Shown here: one piece after another, positions 44,162 through 56,138 of the stretch
Layout: each line of letters starts with the position of its first letter
Numbering within the stretch: the first letter of the stretch is position 1
From: Irpex lacteus
Lineage: Eukaryota; Basidiomycota; Agaricomycetes; Polyporales; Irpicaceae
NCBI GenBank assembly: GCA_001986395.2
Contig: MQVO02000053.1
Span: forward strand, 1-64,000
Length of the DNA stretch: 64,000 bases
Reading direction: 5' to 3'
Made by a program: the position numbers and the translations under genes
Notes under the pieces: generated by a model
Told to the model about the DNA's origin: nothing
Database searches by the model: none
The model's input: the letters and a program-made list of their open reading frames with translations, nothing else

Positions 44162-44722
44162 TACTTATTCTCCTTCGTCAGACAGTGAAACCCTTGTAGA
44201 ATCCGAGTTAATGACTCGAATGGGCTGTGTCTTCATAAACCCGTCACCGCCACATTGCGTAACACCCCCCAAAAATGTTCCTCGAATATAACACGTTTTT
44301 CTCAGGTGGCGTTAAGAAGAAGTTGATTGTTATAACAGGTATTATTTACACAATAATCACTCATCGGGTATGAATCAATTCCTGCGCATTCCGTAGTCGA
44401 GAACATTCCTACGTTCTCCTGACATGACCCTGGTCTGGTTACAGCACTCTGCACTTGGACCATCCTCTGTGGCCCTTCGTTCAGACCCCTCCCCTATCAA
44501 CCATCGATTGCCGCTGACCAGCGAGTTCACCAGTGCATTGTGGTGGGAAAAGAAATCTCCACAGCCACCTGTCATTCGCGTGTATGGCCTACATGTGCAG
44601 GTTTGCAATGTAGCATAAGTACCCTGCGAGAGGCAGTACCTCGAGCTATATCTCCGACAAGTAGCTCGAATGTCAATTCAAGTATCGGTTCAAAAACGTG
44701 CAAGACATACCTCGATAGAGCA
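44162..44722. other. intergenic
   Basis: No methyltransferase continuation and no other gene seen. It is the 3' flank of the minus-strand Yae1-like gene. Confidence 0.6.
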
Positions 44723-45401
44723 TCAAACCATAGAAGGAAAAGATAACCCTATGTTATCCGCGAGTAATCGTAACCTCGCAACTAAACTCGCCACATCTTC
44801 CGGCGTGGGTCTTCGTGCAACGACCTTTCCCCCCATCCCAGCAGCGCTCATTCCACTCATCATATCCTCCAAGTTCTCCAGATCGCGCTTCTCCTTCAGC
44901 TCCTCGTTCGTTACAATCTCGTCATCGTGATCCTTCTCAGCGGCCGCCGCTTCGAGATGCTCTCGCTCGTGCTGCTCCGCTTCCAAGTCTGGCGGAACGA
45001 TATCCGAGAACCGAATATCATTCAATTCGGCCGAAATATTGCGAGCCTGTAGTAGTAGATTGTGTTGCTTTGACTGCTCTACTCCGCACGAAGGAGAGTT
45101 GAGAAAGGAACGAAGGGCTGACGCCGCGGCGAACCCGCGAAGCAGGCCAATCTGCCTGCCTAGCGGGGCGCCAGTGTTGGCGAAGCCGTCGTCGAAGCCT
45201 TGCTGTAGATGCGCCTCTTTTCCTGCTGTGATTCCTTCTCTGTATCCGACCTGCAACCATGAAAATTGGTCAGCGAGACGATCGCGCGTATTCTGGGACA
45301 GAAATGCGCGCACTTACGTTCATAAAATCGGAGGATATTTTGGACCACTCGGAGACTTTCACCGTTTGGACGTTATCATCCCATGGCGAGTCATCATCCA
45401 T
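44723..45401 (-). CDS. Yae1-like protein, copy 1
   Basis: Predicted 203 aa from exons 45401-45318 and 45250-44723. Exon 1 encodes MDDDSPWDDNVQTVKVSEW; exon 2 starts at GYREGITAGKEAHLQQGFDDGFANTGAPLGRQIGLLRG in part, a run of Gly every fourth residue typical of the Yae1/Lto1 N-terminal domain (deca-GX3). An acidic helical middle (EAEQHEREHLEAAAAE) and a conserved C-terminus (ARLRLLADNIGLSFPSMV) follow. In yeast, Yae1 with Lto1 adapts the cytosolic Fe-S assembly machinery to the ABC protein Rli1/ABCE1. A second intact copy lies inverted at 58768-59436 with the same exon structure. Copy 1 has the slightly longer middle (ASALRSFLNS). Confidence 0.88.
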
Positions 45402-45702
45402 ATTAGCTGCTCGGAGGAAGTAGATTCTCCTAAGCTTATTGTCCTGTGGGCAAACGTTAGTAGAAAAGAAAGTACTTATACTAGAGCGCCGACCGCGATA
45501 ACTTTCTTACGGCGTTTGGCGCATCACAGCCAAACTCCCACTCAAGCCTACGCCATCCACATACGTCACCGCCATGCGCATAAAGCAAGCATACATATAG
45601 TACAACTATTTTACATTAAATACACATACATTTATAAAGTTAAAACCCAGAGCGTACCTGTGACGTTTAGTTAAGCCATCATCGTAAGTTCCGTGTGCAC
45701 AC
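45402..45702. other. intergenic
   Basis: The first 20 nt upstream of the Yae1-like ATG resemble those of the other copy (TTCCTCCGAGCAGCT), so the duplication reaches into the 5'UTR. Nothing else seen. Confidence 0.6.
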
Positions 45703-46958
45703 TCATACCCCCAAATCCAAGTCCAAGTCCAACACTCCCCGCCTCCTCAACCCCGCCAACTGCCTATGCACATGCTCCAGCACAACGCCAGCCTCGTCCT
45801 TCCTAAACTTGCACGCCTCAGCGAACCTCAACTCAACTCGCACGGTTTTGAGTCGCCTTTCCGCCTCCCTACCCACACCTCCCTCTAACCGTGACAGGGG
45901 CTCGACGAACCCATCGAGCCACATAAGACTGAGATATCTCAGTTGCCTCAGGAGAGTGTCTTTGTCCGCGTCGATCATAATCCGGACGCATACGGTGTGT
46001 AAGTTCGTATGGCGCAGGGTTTGTAGAAAGCTCGAGACGAGAGAGCGAAGGCTGTCGACGCTCCCGTACGGGGAGTACGTCAGAGCGGGCTGCCAAGTGA
46101 AGTCGATGGTTATGGTCTCTATGGAGGGGTTCGCGGAGAAGGAGGTGTCACGGTGGGCGTGAACTGCATGAAGGGATGTATATGGATGTTAGTCAGTCAA
46201 GAAAGTAAAGAGTAGAATGTAGATATATTCTGGTGAGGGTACTCGTACTCACAGAACGCCTGTGGTGAGTCGTGCTGCATATCGGTAAAGGTAAGATGCA
46301 TCAGCTCCTTCCCCGAAAGCTGGAGGATCGCCTGCGGCAACGCCCCATGACTACGCGAGTCGAACCATTTGTACCGCAAGTCGAGTGATTTCAGCCCGAC
46401 GGTGGGACATTTTCTCAGCGTCTCCTGTGCTCGTGCGTCTGTCAAAAACTGAGAGATGTGTCGAGGGGGATGGATGTCGACAGTGAGAAAGGATATGGTT
46501 GAAGCTTTGGTGGTGAGGGAGGATAGGACGGCCAGTTGGGTGGCGAAGCCGAGTGTGTTGATGTGTAGGCGTTTGAGTCGCGAGAACCGTGGAAAGTCCG
46601 CCGCGGATACCAATCTCTCGCTCGCACGTATACTCGTACTAGCAAGATCCGCCACAACATGCAAAACCTCGACCAAATCGAGCTCTACAAGAACCGAAGC
46701 GCCCACTTCGCGGAGAAGCCGGTACGAGACGACGAGTTCGCGGACGTGCAGGGCAACTTGGGGCACGAAGAAGCGGAGAGCGAACGGGTCGGGGCCACCG
46801 AGCTCGAAGATGATGGTGCGGTGCAGGTGTGTGCGGGCGCGTGGGAGCCAGGTGCGGTGGACGAGTTTGCAGGTGGCGAGGGCGAGGGGGGTGGAGTGCA
46901 GGTGGTCGATGATTTGTTCGATAAGTTCGATGGGGAGTTTGGGATCGGATGGGGACAT
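45703..46958 (-). CDS. F-box protein (two exons)
   Basis: Predicted 388 aa from exons 46958-46253 and 46163-45703, with an 89-nt intron (GTGAGT...TGCAG) in phase. The F-box is at the very N-terminus: KLPIELIEQIIDHL then ALATCKLVHRTWLPRARTHLHRTI. The body is a repetitive leucine-rich region typical of agaricomycete F-box proteins (VRELVVSYRLL, FSRLKRLHINTLGF, LKSLDLRYKWF, IETITIDFTWQ). It ends in DLDLDLGV. Presumed SCF ubiquitin-ligase receptor, target unknown. Not a close copy of the other F-box genes. Confidence 0.83.
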
Positions 46959-48351
46959 CGCGCGGGTGCGGCGAGCTTGCTAAATGTGTAGGGAGGGAGA
47001 GTACGACGATGGTCAATGAAGCGGGGATCGTAGGGTCATAGGGTCGAGAAACACACCTTGACTTTGGCTTGTAGGGATCGTGTGATCGCTTTGCGATGCG
47101 GATAAGTCTCCCTGGAGGGAGCTTTGGTGGTCTCTTGTGATCCGGACGAGCCTGATGATAGCATGATAAAGATAATGAGAACACCTAAGAAAAGCAAGAA
47201 AGGGAGAACAAGATCCACGGAATCGCCGACGCGGGCCTCCATCGCTGCTTTGGGTTGTGTCAGTGCCAGTGGCACTGTCGTGGTGGACGCCCTGCGACTT
47301 AAAGTGTGTGGATAGGCGCGGATTGCAGGTAGTGTCCGTGGCATGGATGCAAGGCCTGCTTGAGCTTCATTTGAAGCCTGCACAGTGTCGCGAGTCTTGG
47401 GGTGCATGGTTTGGGCATGACCATCGTCGAGAAAGAGTGAAGCCCGACACGTGTAGTGGCGTTGTAGGCGACTAAATCCTCATCCTCATCCCACGGTCAT
47501 CCAGATTATTATCGGCAAGGCAGATATATTGAGCAGAGTGGTAATGACAATGTATAGTACGCACTATGGTTAGATGTGTGTAACCTCCTTGACAAACCTC
47601 CATACCATGCATCAAGGCATTGAGATAATAGAAGGAAGGACAGGTCTATCTTGCACTCGTAAGCCACTTCAGAAGCTGCGGTGAGAAAGCCGCTGCGCCT
47701 GTACACAATGAGTGCGTCGGAGTCGGTCGCGAAAACGAGTCGAGGAAATCATAGAAGAGTTCTGTTCTTGTCTGTTCTGAGAGCGAAATGACATTCGGGA
47801 GACGAGCGAGAAGACAGAAGTCGCATTTCCCAGCTGGCCTTTTCAACGTGTTATTTCGGGCGGAGTATGTCGGAATCTGTGAATGTCACCTTCGTGACAC
47901 CACGCGACGCGTCTCGTCACACTCATTACAAGTAGAAACTTGAGTGGTACAGGAAGAGTAATTTAATTACTCATCCCAGCTTGAAGACGACATATCACAC
48001 TACACGATGAGTCCGCGAGACAGATGGGAGTAGTGATCCCTCAATTACCTGAAGAGGAAATAAGTTTCGATCGCGTACGTCGTTCTCCACACGCACGCTC
48101 GTTAAACGATGCAAACGTGAACATGAACGTAGAACGACCGACGTTTATGCATCACTACATGTACACATAGAAATTAAGCAGAGCTGACCACACCCTGCAC
48201 GGCCGATTCCAGTCTCCAGTTGCTTGAAACTGATTATTTACCGAACTCTTCATAAGCGCTCAAAACGCGGCGCGTCGAAGACGCGCTGTCGCGTGGCGCA
48301 TTTCTTTCCTGTACACTTTAGACGGCGTGGACGAGTACAACAACGACAACC
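46959..48351. other. intergenic between divergent genes
   Basis: Holds the doubtful small membrane ORF at 47036-47242 and the promoter of MSH2. From about 47500 to 48340 no gene or repeat was seen. Confidence 0.5.
47036..47242 (-). CDS. possible small single-pass membrane protein
   Basis: From the ATG at 47242 a 68-codon frame encodes MEARVGDSVDL, one strong hydrophobic helix (VLPFLLFLGVLIIFIMLSS) and a basic tail (PHRKAITRSLQAKVKV). A GTGTGT near 47055 could be a donor leading to more coding sequence. No homologue comes to mind. The frame extends upstream to 47407 but with poor composition. Real gene or chance frame is undecided. Confidence 0.3.
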   Translation of the reverse strand: MEARVGDSVDLVLPFLLFLGVLIIFIMLSSGSSGSQETTKAPSRETYPHRKAITRSLQAKVKVCFSTL

Positions 48352-51300
48352 ATGGCGTTGATGTACGGAAAGGAAAAAGATGCAGACTACGAGATCGGTG
48401 AGCTTCATATCTCCAGAACACTTTAATATACTAATATACTCGCCAGACAACGCCTCACACCCCGGCTTCTGCAGTTTCTTCGCGAAACTGCCAGCAAAGT
48501 CTCCAGAAACAGGCACCATACGACTTTTCAACAGAGGAGACTACTATTCCGTGCACGGCCCAGACGCGCATTACATCGCAACGCACGTCTACCATACGAA
48601 TACTGTGATCAAGTACCTGGGCGCGGGAGGCAAGGCGGGGTTGGCGAGTGTCACGCTCAGCGCGAACTCGGCGAAGACGTTCTTGAGGGAGGCGTTGACG
48701 ACGAGGCAGCTTAAGATTGAGATTTACGTCCCTGAGGCTGGGCAAGGCAAGCGGGCAACCAAGTTCGTGCTGGACAAAGAGGTCGGTCGAGGTCGACTTT
48801 GAGTGTGGTGATGTGGGCTGAATGTGTTCGTGTAGGCGTCCCCGGGAAACCTGCAGGATGTGGAGGATATGCTCTTCGGTAGTGTCGATATCATGTCTGC
48901 ACCGGTCGTCATGGCTATCAAGGTTGCGCCAACCCCTGGAACGTCAGCAAACGCTCGCACGAAGACGGTCGGTGTCGCGTTCGCCGACACAAGTACGCGG
49001 GAGCTCGGCGTCGCGGACTTTGTTGACAACGACTGCTTCTCAAACACGGAGGTCAGTCTTGCGTAGATTTATTTACTCATCACTCGTATACCCTTATTGA
49101 CGGGGTATCTTCGCAGACGTTAGTCATTCAACTCGCCGTGAAGGAGGTCATCATGCCCACTGGAACAGTATCAGGGACAACCGAGCGCGACATTGAGCTC
49201 AAGAAACTCAAAGACGTGTTCGAACGGTGCAACGTTGTCGTCACAGAGCGCAAGCCCAGTACGTCTACCCCACTTCTCTTAATCAACTAGTCCAATCGAG
49301 AGGGTTTCTTATGCATGCTAACTTGACGATATGTCGTATCAGGCGAGTTCAAAGCAGGAAACATCCAAGACGACCTCACACGCCTGCTTAACCCAAGCAC
49401 CATCCCTTCGTCCTCAAACGTCGACGCCGCATCCGCCATCCGTACGCACCTCTCGTCATGTCTCTGCATACAACTCATTTCTCACACTACGTAGCCCAGC
49501 TAAATTTACCAGTAGCACCAGCCTCACTGGCCGCGCTGATCACCTACCTCTCCCTCCTCTCCGACCCTTCGAACCACGGCGCATACACCATCCGGACGCA
49601 CGACTTGACGCAATTTATGAGGTTGGACGCTAGTGCGCTGAGGGCGTTGAACTTGACCGATGCTGGTGGCGTGGTGAGTTCAGTCCATTGCTTCCTCGGA
49701 GTTGTCCTGTTTGTTTGCTGCTGACCAGTGTGCTCATACTTATAATTTTATAGTCAGGGAATAAGAACACGACGTTGTTCGGACTGCTGAACAAGTGTAA
49801 GACTGCACAGGGGTCGAGGCTGCTTGGGAGCTGGCTCAAACAGCCGCTTGTGAACCTTCATGAAATCCGTACGTATGCATACATCTTGGCGTTCTATAGA
49901 GATATGGTCATTAGTCTTACTTGGAACTGCGTTGTAGGTAAACGACAAGATTTGGTCGAGGTCTTTGTTGAAGACTCGAACACGCGACGTGCTCTCCAGG
50001 TAAGAGTTTGAAACGAATAGTTAGGATGCATGGAAGAGGTTAACGGGGGGGCGACTAGGACGAGCAACTGAAATTGCTTCCTGATATGCACCGGATATGC
50101 AAGCGGTTCCAAAAGTCGGTCGCTACTCTTGAAGACGTCGTACGAGTTTATCAGGCTGTCTTGAAGGTGCGCGTGACATGCTCAACGTACCCGGCAGAGA
50201 AAATAAAGGATTACTGAGTATGCATTGTGTATAGCTGGAAGGCTTGATCGCATCATTGGAGAACGTCGACACTACCGATGAGAACAAGAGTTTGATCGAA
50301 GAGACCTACCTCTCTAAACTGAAGGTACAGTACACAACCCAACCTCATCTCTCATACACATACTAGCATTAACACTGACACTCTCACTCTTACCCCACCT
50401 CGCCCTTTCACCACGCAGGACTACGAAACTTCCCTATCCAACTACGCCAACATGGTCCAAGAAACCATCGACCTCGACGAACTCGAGAACCACAACTTCG
50501 TCATCAAACCGGAGTACGACGACGAGCTCCAGTCGCTCGCGGAGACCTTAAAAGGGATCCGGGATGGACTGGATGGTGAGCATAAGCGCGTCGGGAGGGA
50601 GCTGGATCTTGAGTTGGATAAGAAGCTGCATTTGGAGAATTCCCAGGCGCATGGGTACTGTTTTAGGATTTCTAAGAACGTAAGTCCTGCACTGCTTCCG
50701 AGAACGTAGTGAGTAGTATGGATGTTGATGATGTTTTGATACAATACAGGACCAGAAGAGCATCGCCAACAAGAAAGAGTACACGGACCTCGCGACGCTC
50801 AAGAGCGGCTGTTTCTTCACCACGCGCAAACTCTCGAGTTTGGCAACGGAGTACGCGGAGACGACTGCCCAGTATAAGGCGAAGCAGGGGAAACTTGTCG
50901 GGGAGATCGTCATGACTGCTGGTGAGCTGTCCTGTCCTTACCCGTTCGATTCGTTTGTTGGGAAAGTGGCTGCTGACATGTGTCGAAAGCAACGTACGCG
51001 CCTGTACTTGAGGCGTGGAACAATGTCATCGCGCACCTCGATGTGATCATTGCGTTTGCGCATGTGGCTGTCAACGCACCAGAGGCGTATGTCAAGCCAA
51101 CAGTCTTAGAAAAGGGTAAATCTTCTGTTCTACAACTGCCGCTGAACGTACTCACGACGATACAATTCGGTAGGTTCGGGAAGTCTGGTTCTCAAGGACG
51201 CGAGACATCCATGTCTTGAAGTTCAAGACGACGTGAGCTTCATTCCCAACGACGTCGAGATGATCAAAGGTACACCCACCCTCTCACTCCACTCTCACAT

Positions 51301-52696
51301 CCTATACTGAACACTCGCTTTCTATTCATCTCAGACGAGAGCGAGTTCCAAATAATCAGTACGTGCTCTCCCATTCTTCTTGACTTTCAGCCCGTCTCAG
51401 CTACTTGATCTGATCTGACCACCACATCCCTCCCAGCTGGACCAAACATGGGCGGCAAGAGCACCTACATCCGCCAAGTAGGCGTCATCGCCCTCCTCGC
51501 ACAAACAGGATGCTTCGTCCCTTGCTCCGAAGCCCGTCTGCCCGTATTTGACTCTGTATTGTGTCGCGTGGGTGCTGGGGACAGTCAGTTGAGGGGTGTG
51601 TCGACGTTCATGGCGGAGATGTTGGAGACTGCTAGTATCCTTCGGGTGAGTGTTCAATTGGGGGTTCTGGTGGAAGGAAGAGGATGTGGGTGCTGACCCA
51701 TGAGAACTGGGCTGTAGAGCGCTACGAAGGATTCGTTGATCATTATCGACGAGCTTGGACGAGGTGGGTTTTCGGCTTCAGCGTTCGCTCTGATGTCGGA
51801 AAACGTTGGCTGACGTCGTCTATCTGTCCAGGAACCTCGACATACGACGGGTTCGGTCTGGCTTGGGCCATATCAGAGTGCGTCCGTCTCCCTTGCGCCG
51901 TACTATTCTTATTCTCATCTCCTAACGTTACCCCCGTACCGCAGACACATCGCATCAGAGATACACGCCTTCTGCTTGTTCGCGACCCACTTCCACGAAC
52001 TCACCGCGCTCGACCAACAGATCCCGCACGTCAAGAATCTGCACGTCGTCGCGCATGTGTCGACGGACGAGTCGTTGAGCCAGAGGAGGGATATTACGTT
52101 GCTTTATAAGGTCGAGCCAGGTATGTCTATGTCGTATCATCTCGGTCGTGACGTTTCTAGTGCCGGTCGTCTAAGACTTTTCTTTTCTGTGCAGGCGTTT
52201 GTGATCAGAGTTTCGGTATACATGTCGCGGAGCTCGCAAACTTCCCGGAAAATGTTGTTAAGGTGCGTTTTCCGGCTCGTTAACCAATAGCTCTATGTAG
52301 TGTGCACTAACTTACCCCTCCATTCAGCTGGCGAAGCGCAAGGCGGACGAACTCGAGGACTTCAACGCCGGTATGCAGAGAATCCTTCCGGTCGCGTTCT
52401 TATCCGACAGATACAACTCTAACTTTAATTGCCCCTTAGACCGCCGGGAGATAGACGCGGATATCCCGCCCGAGGTCGTTGAAGAAGGCAGTAAGCTCGT
52501 GGAGGAACTCTTGCAGGCGTGGGTGGCTCAGACGTCTGCCAGTAGTGGAGACGGCGAAGATGCAATGATGGTAGACGGGCAGGAGGAGCTCAGTCCTGAG
52601 GCGCAATTGGAGGAGCTGAAGAAGTGCGTCGAGCGGTTCCGCCCGCAAGTCGAGCAAAACTTGTGGGCGCAGAGGGTGCTGGAGAGTCTAGGTTGA
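48352..52696 (+). CDS. MSH2: DNA mismatch repair protein MSH2
   Basis: Predicted 971 aa from 22 exons (48352-48397, 48447-48781, 48836-49051, 49117-49258, 49343-49441, 49495-49673, 49754-49868, 49938-49999, 50059-50166, 50235-50324, 50419-50679, 50750-50921, 50990-51115, 51174-51269, 51336-51359, 51437-51645, 51718-51763, 51832-51877, 51945-52120, 52195-52262, 52328-52370, 52440-52696). All junctions keep phase. MutS domains appear in order: N-terminal mismatch-recognition domain ([15 protein letters not shown]), connector, lever/clamp helices ([20 protein letters not shown]), then the ATPase with Walker [11 protein letters not shown] (about 691), [16 protein letters not shown], Walker [25 protein letters not shown] and [10 protein letters not shown]-terminal dimerisation region follows. 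MSH2 pairs with MSH6 or MSH3 in nuclear mismatch repair. Full length, apparently intact. Confidence 0.96.
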
Positions 52697-53732
52697 TGGG
52701 ACTCTCTGATGAACTGCCAGAGACTGCCAGTTTTTTTTTTCTCGTCTTCAACTCTCACCGTCTCGTTGCTATGAGGTATAGAACTGTGATATTCTGCTGT
52801 CAATGTGCTTTCGTGCTGTGTGATCCGTGTATATAAATATATCGCTTTAATTGCTCCCCCTTCATGAGGGCATTGTGGCAAGCACGCACGATGGCGAGAG
52901 ATGACCGTACGTACTGTCTCCGCTATATATGTTTTTCTAGATTTGCTATGTCAGGTCATCAATGTACTTGACCACGGTAGACTGCTAGCAGATCGTCTTC
53001 ACATGGTAAGGCAGTTGTAGAAACGGGCTATGGTCACTGGTCACCGAGCCCAGCTATGAGCGCTATATATGAGCTGAGGCCAGGCGCACAAACAACCATC
53101 AACAGAGATCGCATTGGACCAGCTGGGTGCACGGAATGATTGCAACTTCCATTTGACCTCGACCACTGCAACTGCTTCCTTGCAACACACAACAATGGCA
53201 TCTAAGTCTCCACGTTCATTTCTACGACTCATTCGTAGCCCACATGGCCATCCGTCATGGGGTGCTGCCAACACGTTGTTCGGCGGTGTCCACGAGCCTT
53301 CTTTCTAGAGTACCACCTCCGAGGACGGTACTCATCACGCCATCTACTGCAGAACTTTAGTGTTCCCGCTCCGAACAAACAGCCTGAGAAGTTCGAACTG
53401 AGCTGATTCTAGGTCGCTACTCTAGCACTCAGCTGGCATTAGGGTTATCAGCAGCGCTACTGACTAGTACTTCCACCAGAGGCTCCAGATTCACGCCGCA
53501 AAAGGGTCCATGCATGCACACCTTACTCAGGCTATGTGCATATGCATATGGACGTTTCCCTCCGTCTCCGTATCTTTTTGACCCGTCCACTGACCTGCTT
53601 CCCTCCGACACAGCATCAACTCACCGGGCGAAGCAGCCCTTAAGCTTTATCTATCCCGCGTAGCGTCTTCCGTTCCCTTTCTCGCTTTCCCCTCTTTCCC
53701 CCATCGTACGACCTATAGCCTGAGGAGCAACG
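52697..53732. other. intergenic
   Basis: Starts with the MSH2 3' flank, including a poly-T run near 52731-52740. Short frames at 53041-53308 and 53429-53611 show no domain. No gene supported. Confidence 0.55.
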
Positions 53733-55499
53733 ATGCTGCCTACACTCCTGGGCTCACTGCTAGCTGTCACGGCGCTCCCCACGGCGACACACGCATTCGA
53801 CCTCGTCAGAGATTATTCGGGCTCGCACTTCTTCCAGGGCTGGGACTTTTATGGCAGTTGGGATAATTTGACGCTTGGTGCGTGTTCTGTGGTGTGATTT
53901 TATCGCAGTGTTCTTGGCAGGCCCTGAACGGGATACTACTGCGTGCTCAGTATCGAGTCTTGACTTACTGATGATGCTGCAAATCACGTAGGTGATGTCT
54001 GGTGGCTCAACCAGACGGAGGCCACCGCCGAGCATCTGGCGTACGTGAACGACGCCGGGCGCGCCATCATCCGCGTTGATAACACGACCACCGTCGCGCC
54101 CAACGACAAGCGCAACACCGTGAGTGCCTACCCTCCTTTTTCAATGTTACCAGAAACCAGAGTACTCAACGGTTGAACGGCCGACTGTAGGTCCGTATCA
54201 CGACCTCGGATCTATACGACTTCGGCAGTCTCTTCATCATCGACGTGGTCCACATCCCCTACGGATGCTCCGTCTGGCCAGCGTTCTGGAGCAAAGGCAC
54301 CCTATGGCCCGACGACGGCGAGATCGACATCATCGAGAGCATCAACCTCAACCCGAACAACCAAATGGCGCTGCACACCACCACCGGCTGTCTCAAAGAC
54401 GACACGGTGCCGCAGACGGGACACAATGTCGGACAGGACTGTGGGACGGGGTCCGGGTGTGTTGTGATTCAGTCGGAGCAGAATACGTATGGGGCTGCGT
54501 TTGCGGCGAACGGTGGGGGTGTGTGGGCTACGCAGTTTGACGTCAGCGGGATTTAGTGAGTCGCACATCCCATTGCCATTAGGTGGACTAATTCGCTGAA
54601 TTTCGGGGTTTGCGCTTTAGCATGTGGTATTGGGGCGTAAGTCCCAGTTATTCCTGCTGGTAGGCTATGTACATTGAAACTTACCAAACACTCCAGCGAG
54701 CGAACATCCCTACAAACATATCCCAAGCCAACGCCACGTCCTCCATAGACATCTCACAATGGGGCATGCCCTCTGCCGCCTTCCCCGCCAACCCGCACTG
54801 CAACCTCACAGAAAAGTTCACGCAACAGCAGCTCGTTATTGACATCACGCTCTGTGGAGACTGGTAAGCCTCATTCATTGCACCGCTTCCTGCTTCTTTC
54901 GTCGTCATAGAGCATGCGCTTTTAATTTCCTCCCTTCTCTGTCCTGCTTCTGAACCTCATTACCCTCGGATGTGATATCGCTCAACTTACTTACTCGGAA
55001 CGTGTAAACAGGGCCGGCGTACCATCCATTTACGGACCTCAATGCGGACACATGGGGTCCACAGGTACATGTGTACGTACACTCCTTCCTCCCACCCCAA
55101 CAATATTAATATCTGATCACCGTAATACTACATTCTCTCGCTTGAAAATAGTACCAAGACAACGTCGTAGGCCCCGGCAGCCCCAAATACGACAATGCCT
55201 ACTTCGAGATCAACTACGTCCGCGCGTACACCACCTCAGGTGCAGCCCAGCCTACCGCCACAACTACCGTTAGCGCGACCTCGCTGTTGGCTTCTCCCAC
55301 TGCTACCTCGAACCCCAACGCGGGTAGTGCAGAGGGAGGTGGCAATGGCGGGGGAGCAGGAGGAGCGCAGGCGACGTCGTTGGCTGGTGCTGGTGGTAGC
55401 GGCGAGACGTCCTCTGGTGTCTCGATTGGTCGCGGGGTATGGGCGTGTGTGTTGGTGACTGCTCTCACGACTTTGACGACTTTGGTGGTGGTGCTTTGA
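53733..55499 (+). CDS. GH16-family beta-glucanase-like enzyme with GPI-type C-terminus
   Basis: Predicted 409 aa from exons 53733-53877, 53992-54119, 54191-54555, 54621-54636 (16 nt), 54697-54863, 55012-55072 and 55152-55499, phases consistent. N-terminal signal peptide (LLGSLLAVTALPTATHAF). The catalytic motif GEIDIIE places the likely nucleophile Glu135, helper Asp137 and acid/base Glu140; nearby PYGCSVWPAFWSKG and the following ALHTTTGC are typical of fungal endo-1,3(4)-beta-glucanase members of glycoside hydrolase family 16. A Ser/Gly/Ala-rich linker and a final hydrophobic helix (WACVLVTALTTLTTLVVVL) suggest a GPI anchor. Expected at the cell surface, acting on beta-glucan of the cell wall or substrate. 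Confidence 0.92.
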
Positions 55500-56138
55500 T
55501 TTGCATTGTTGGGTGCTGACTTTTCGTGGACTCTTGGGATTATATTTTCTTGAAAGGGTAAAACGTGGTACCTCTATTCCGCTGTTATGCATATCTGACC
55601 TTGCCTGGACGCTTCTGTCTTCTTATTCTGTTTTAAGTTGGACGTCGCTGTATACCTACCTACCTATCTTTTTGTATTTCTTCGCCTCTCCGTACTTACT
55701 ACTTTTGTACCGTGCATAGACTAGGTGGACTGTTTACTTGTAGCTGGACTTGTAATACTCTTCATGTTCTTCTAGCAACATCGGTTCACTGGCAGTTGCT
55801 TTATATCCGAGGAGTCCGAACCCGTCATGCATGTACAGGCGCCCCGGAGAGCGGGATAATTGCCTTGAGTCGGCTCTCTGCAAAAGTCGCTCAAACCTCG
55901 AGGTCACCTCTTCCGTGTTCAGCGAACGTCTTGACCAGGTTCCTCTGCCAGCACCGGTTTCTTTCCTTCCATCATGTGCTAGCGCAACTGACCAAGTTCT
56001 TTGCTGCTTTCTCTCTCTTTACAAGTTACGACTCGAACTCATAGATCTCGGAGTGCTACTTGGCTCGACCACCGACAGCGCAGGACTACAGTTGCTGACT
56101 ACCACTACAACTACTGATAGAGTGGCATAATACATACG
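55500..56138. other. intergenic
   Basis: 3' flank of the GH16 gene (pyrimidine-rich) and promoter of the carrier gene. Frames present have no domain. Confidence 0.6.

Noticed and set aside
45039..45674. 211-codon plus-strand frame overlapping Yae1-like copy 1
   Set aside because: Antisense to a well supported conserved gene; the equivalent frame is not maintained in the second copy.
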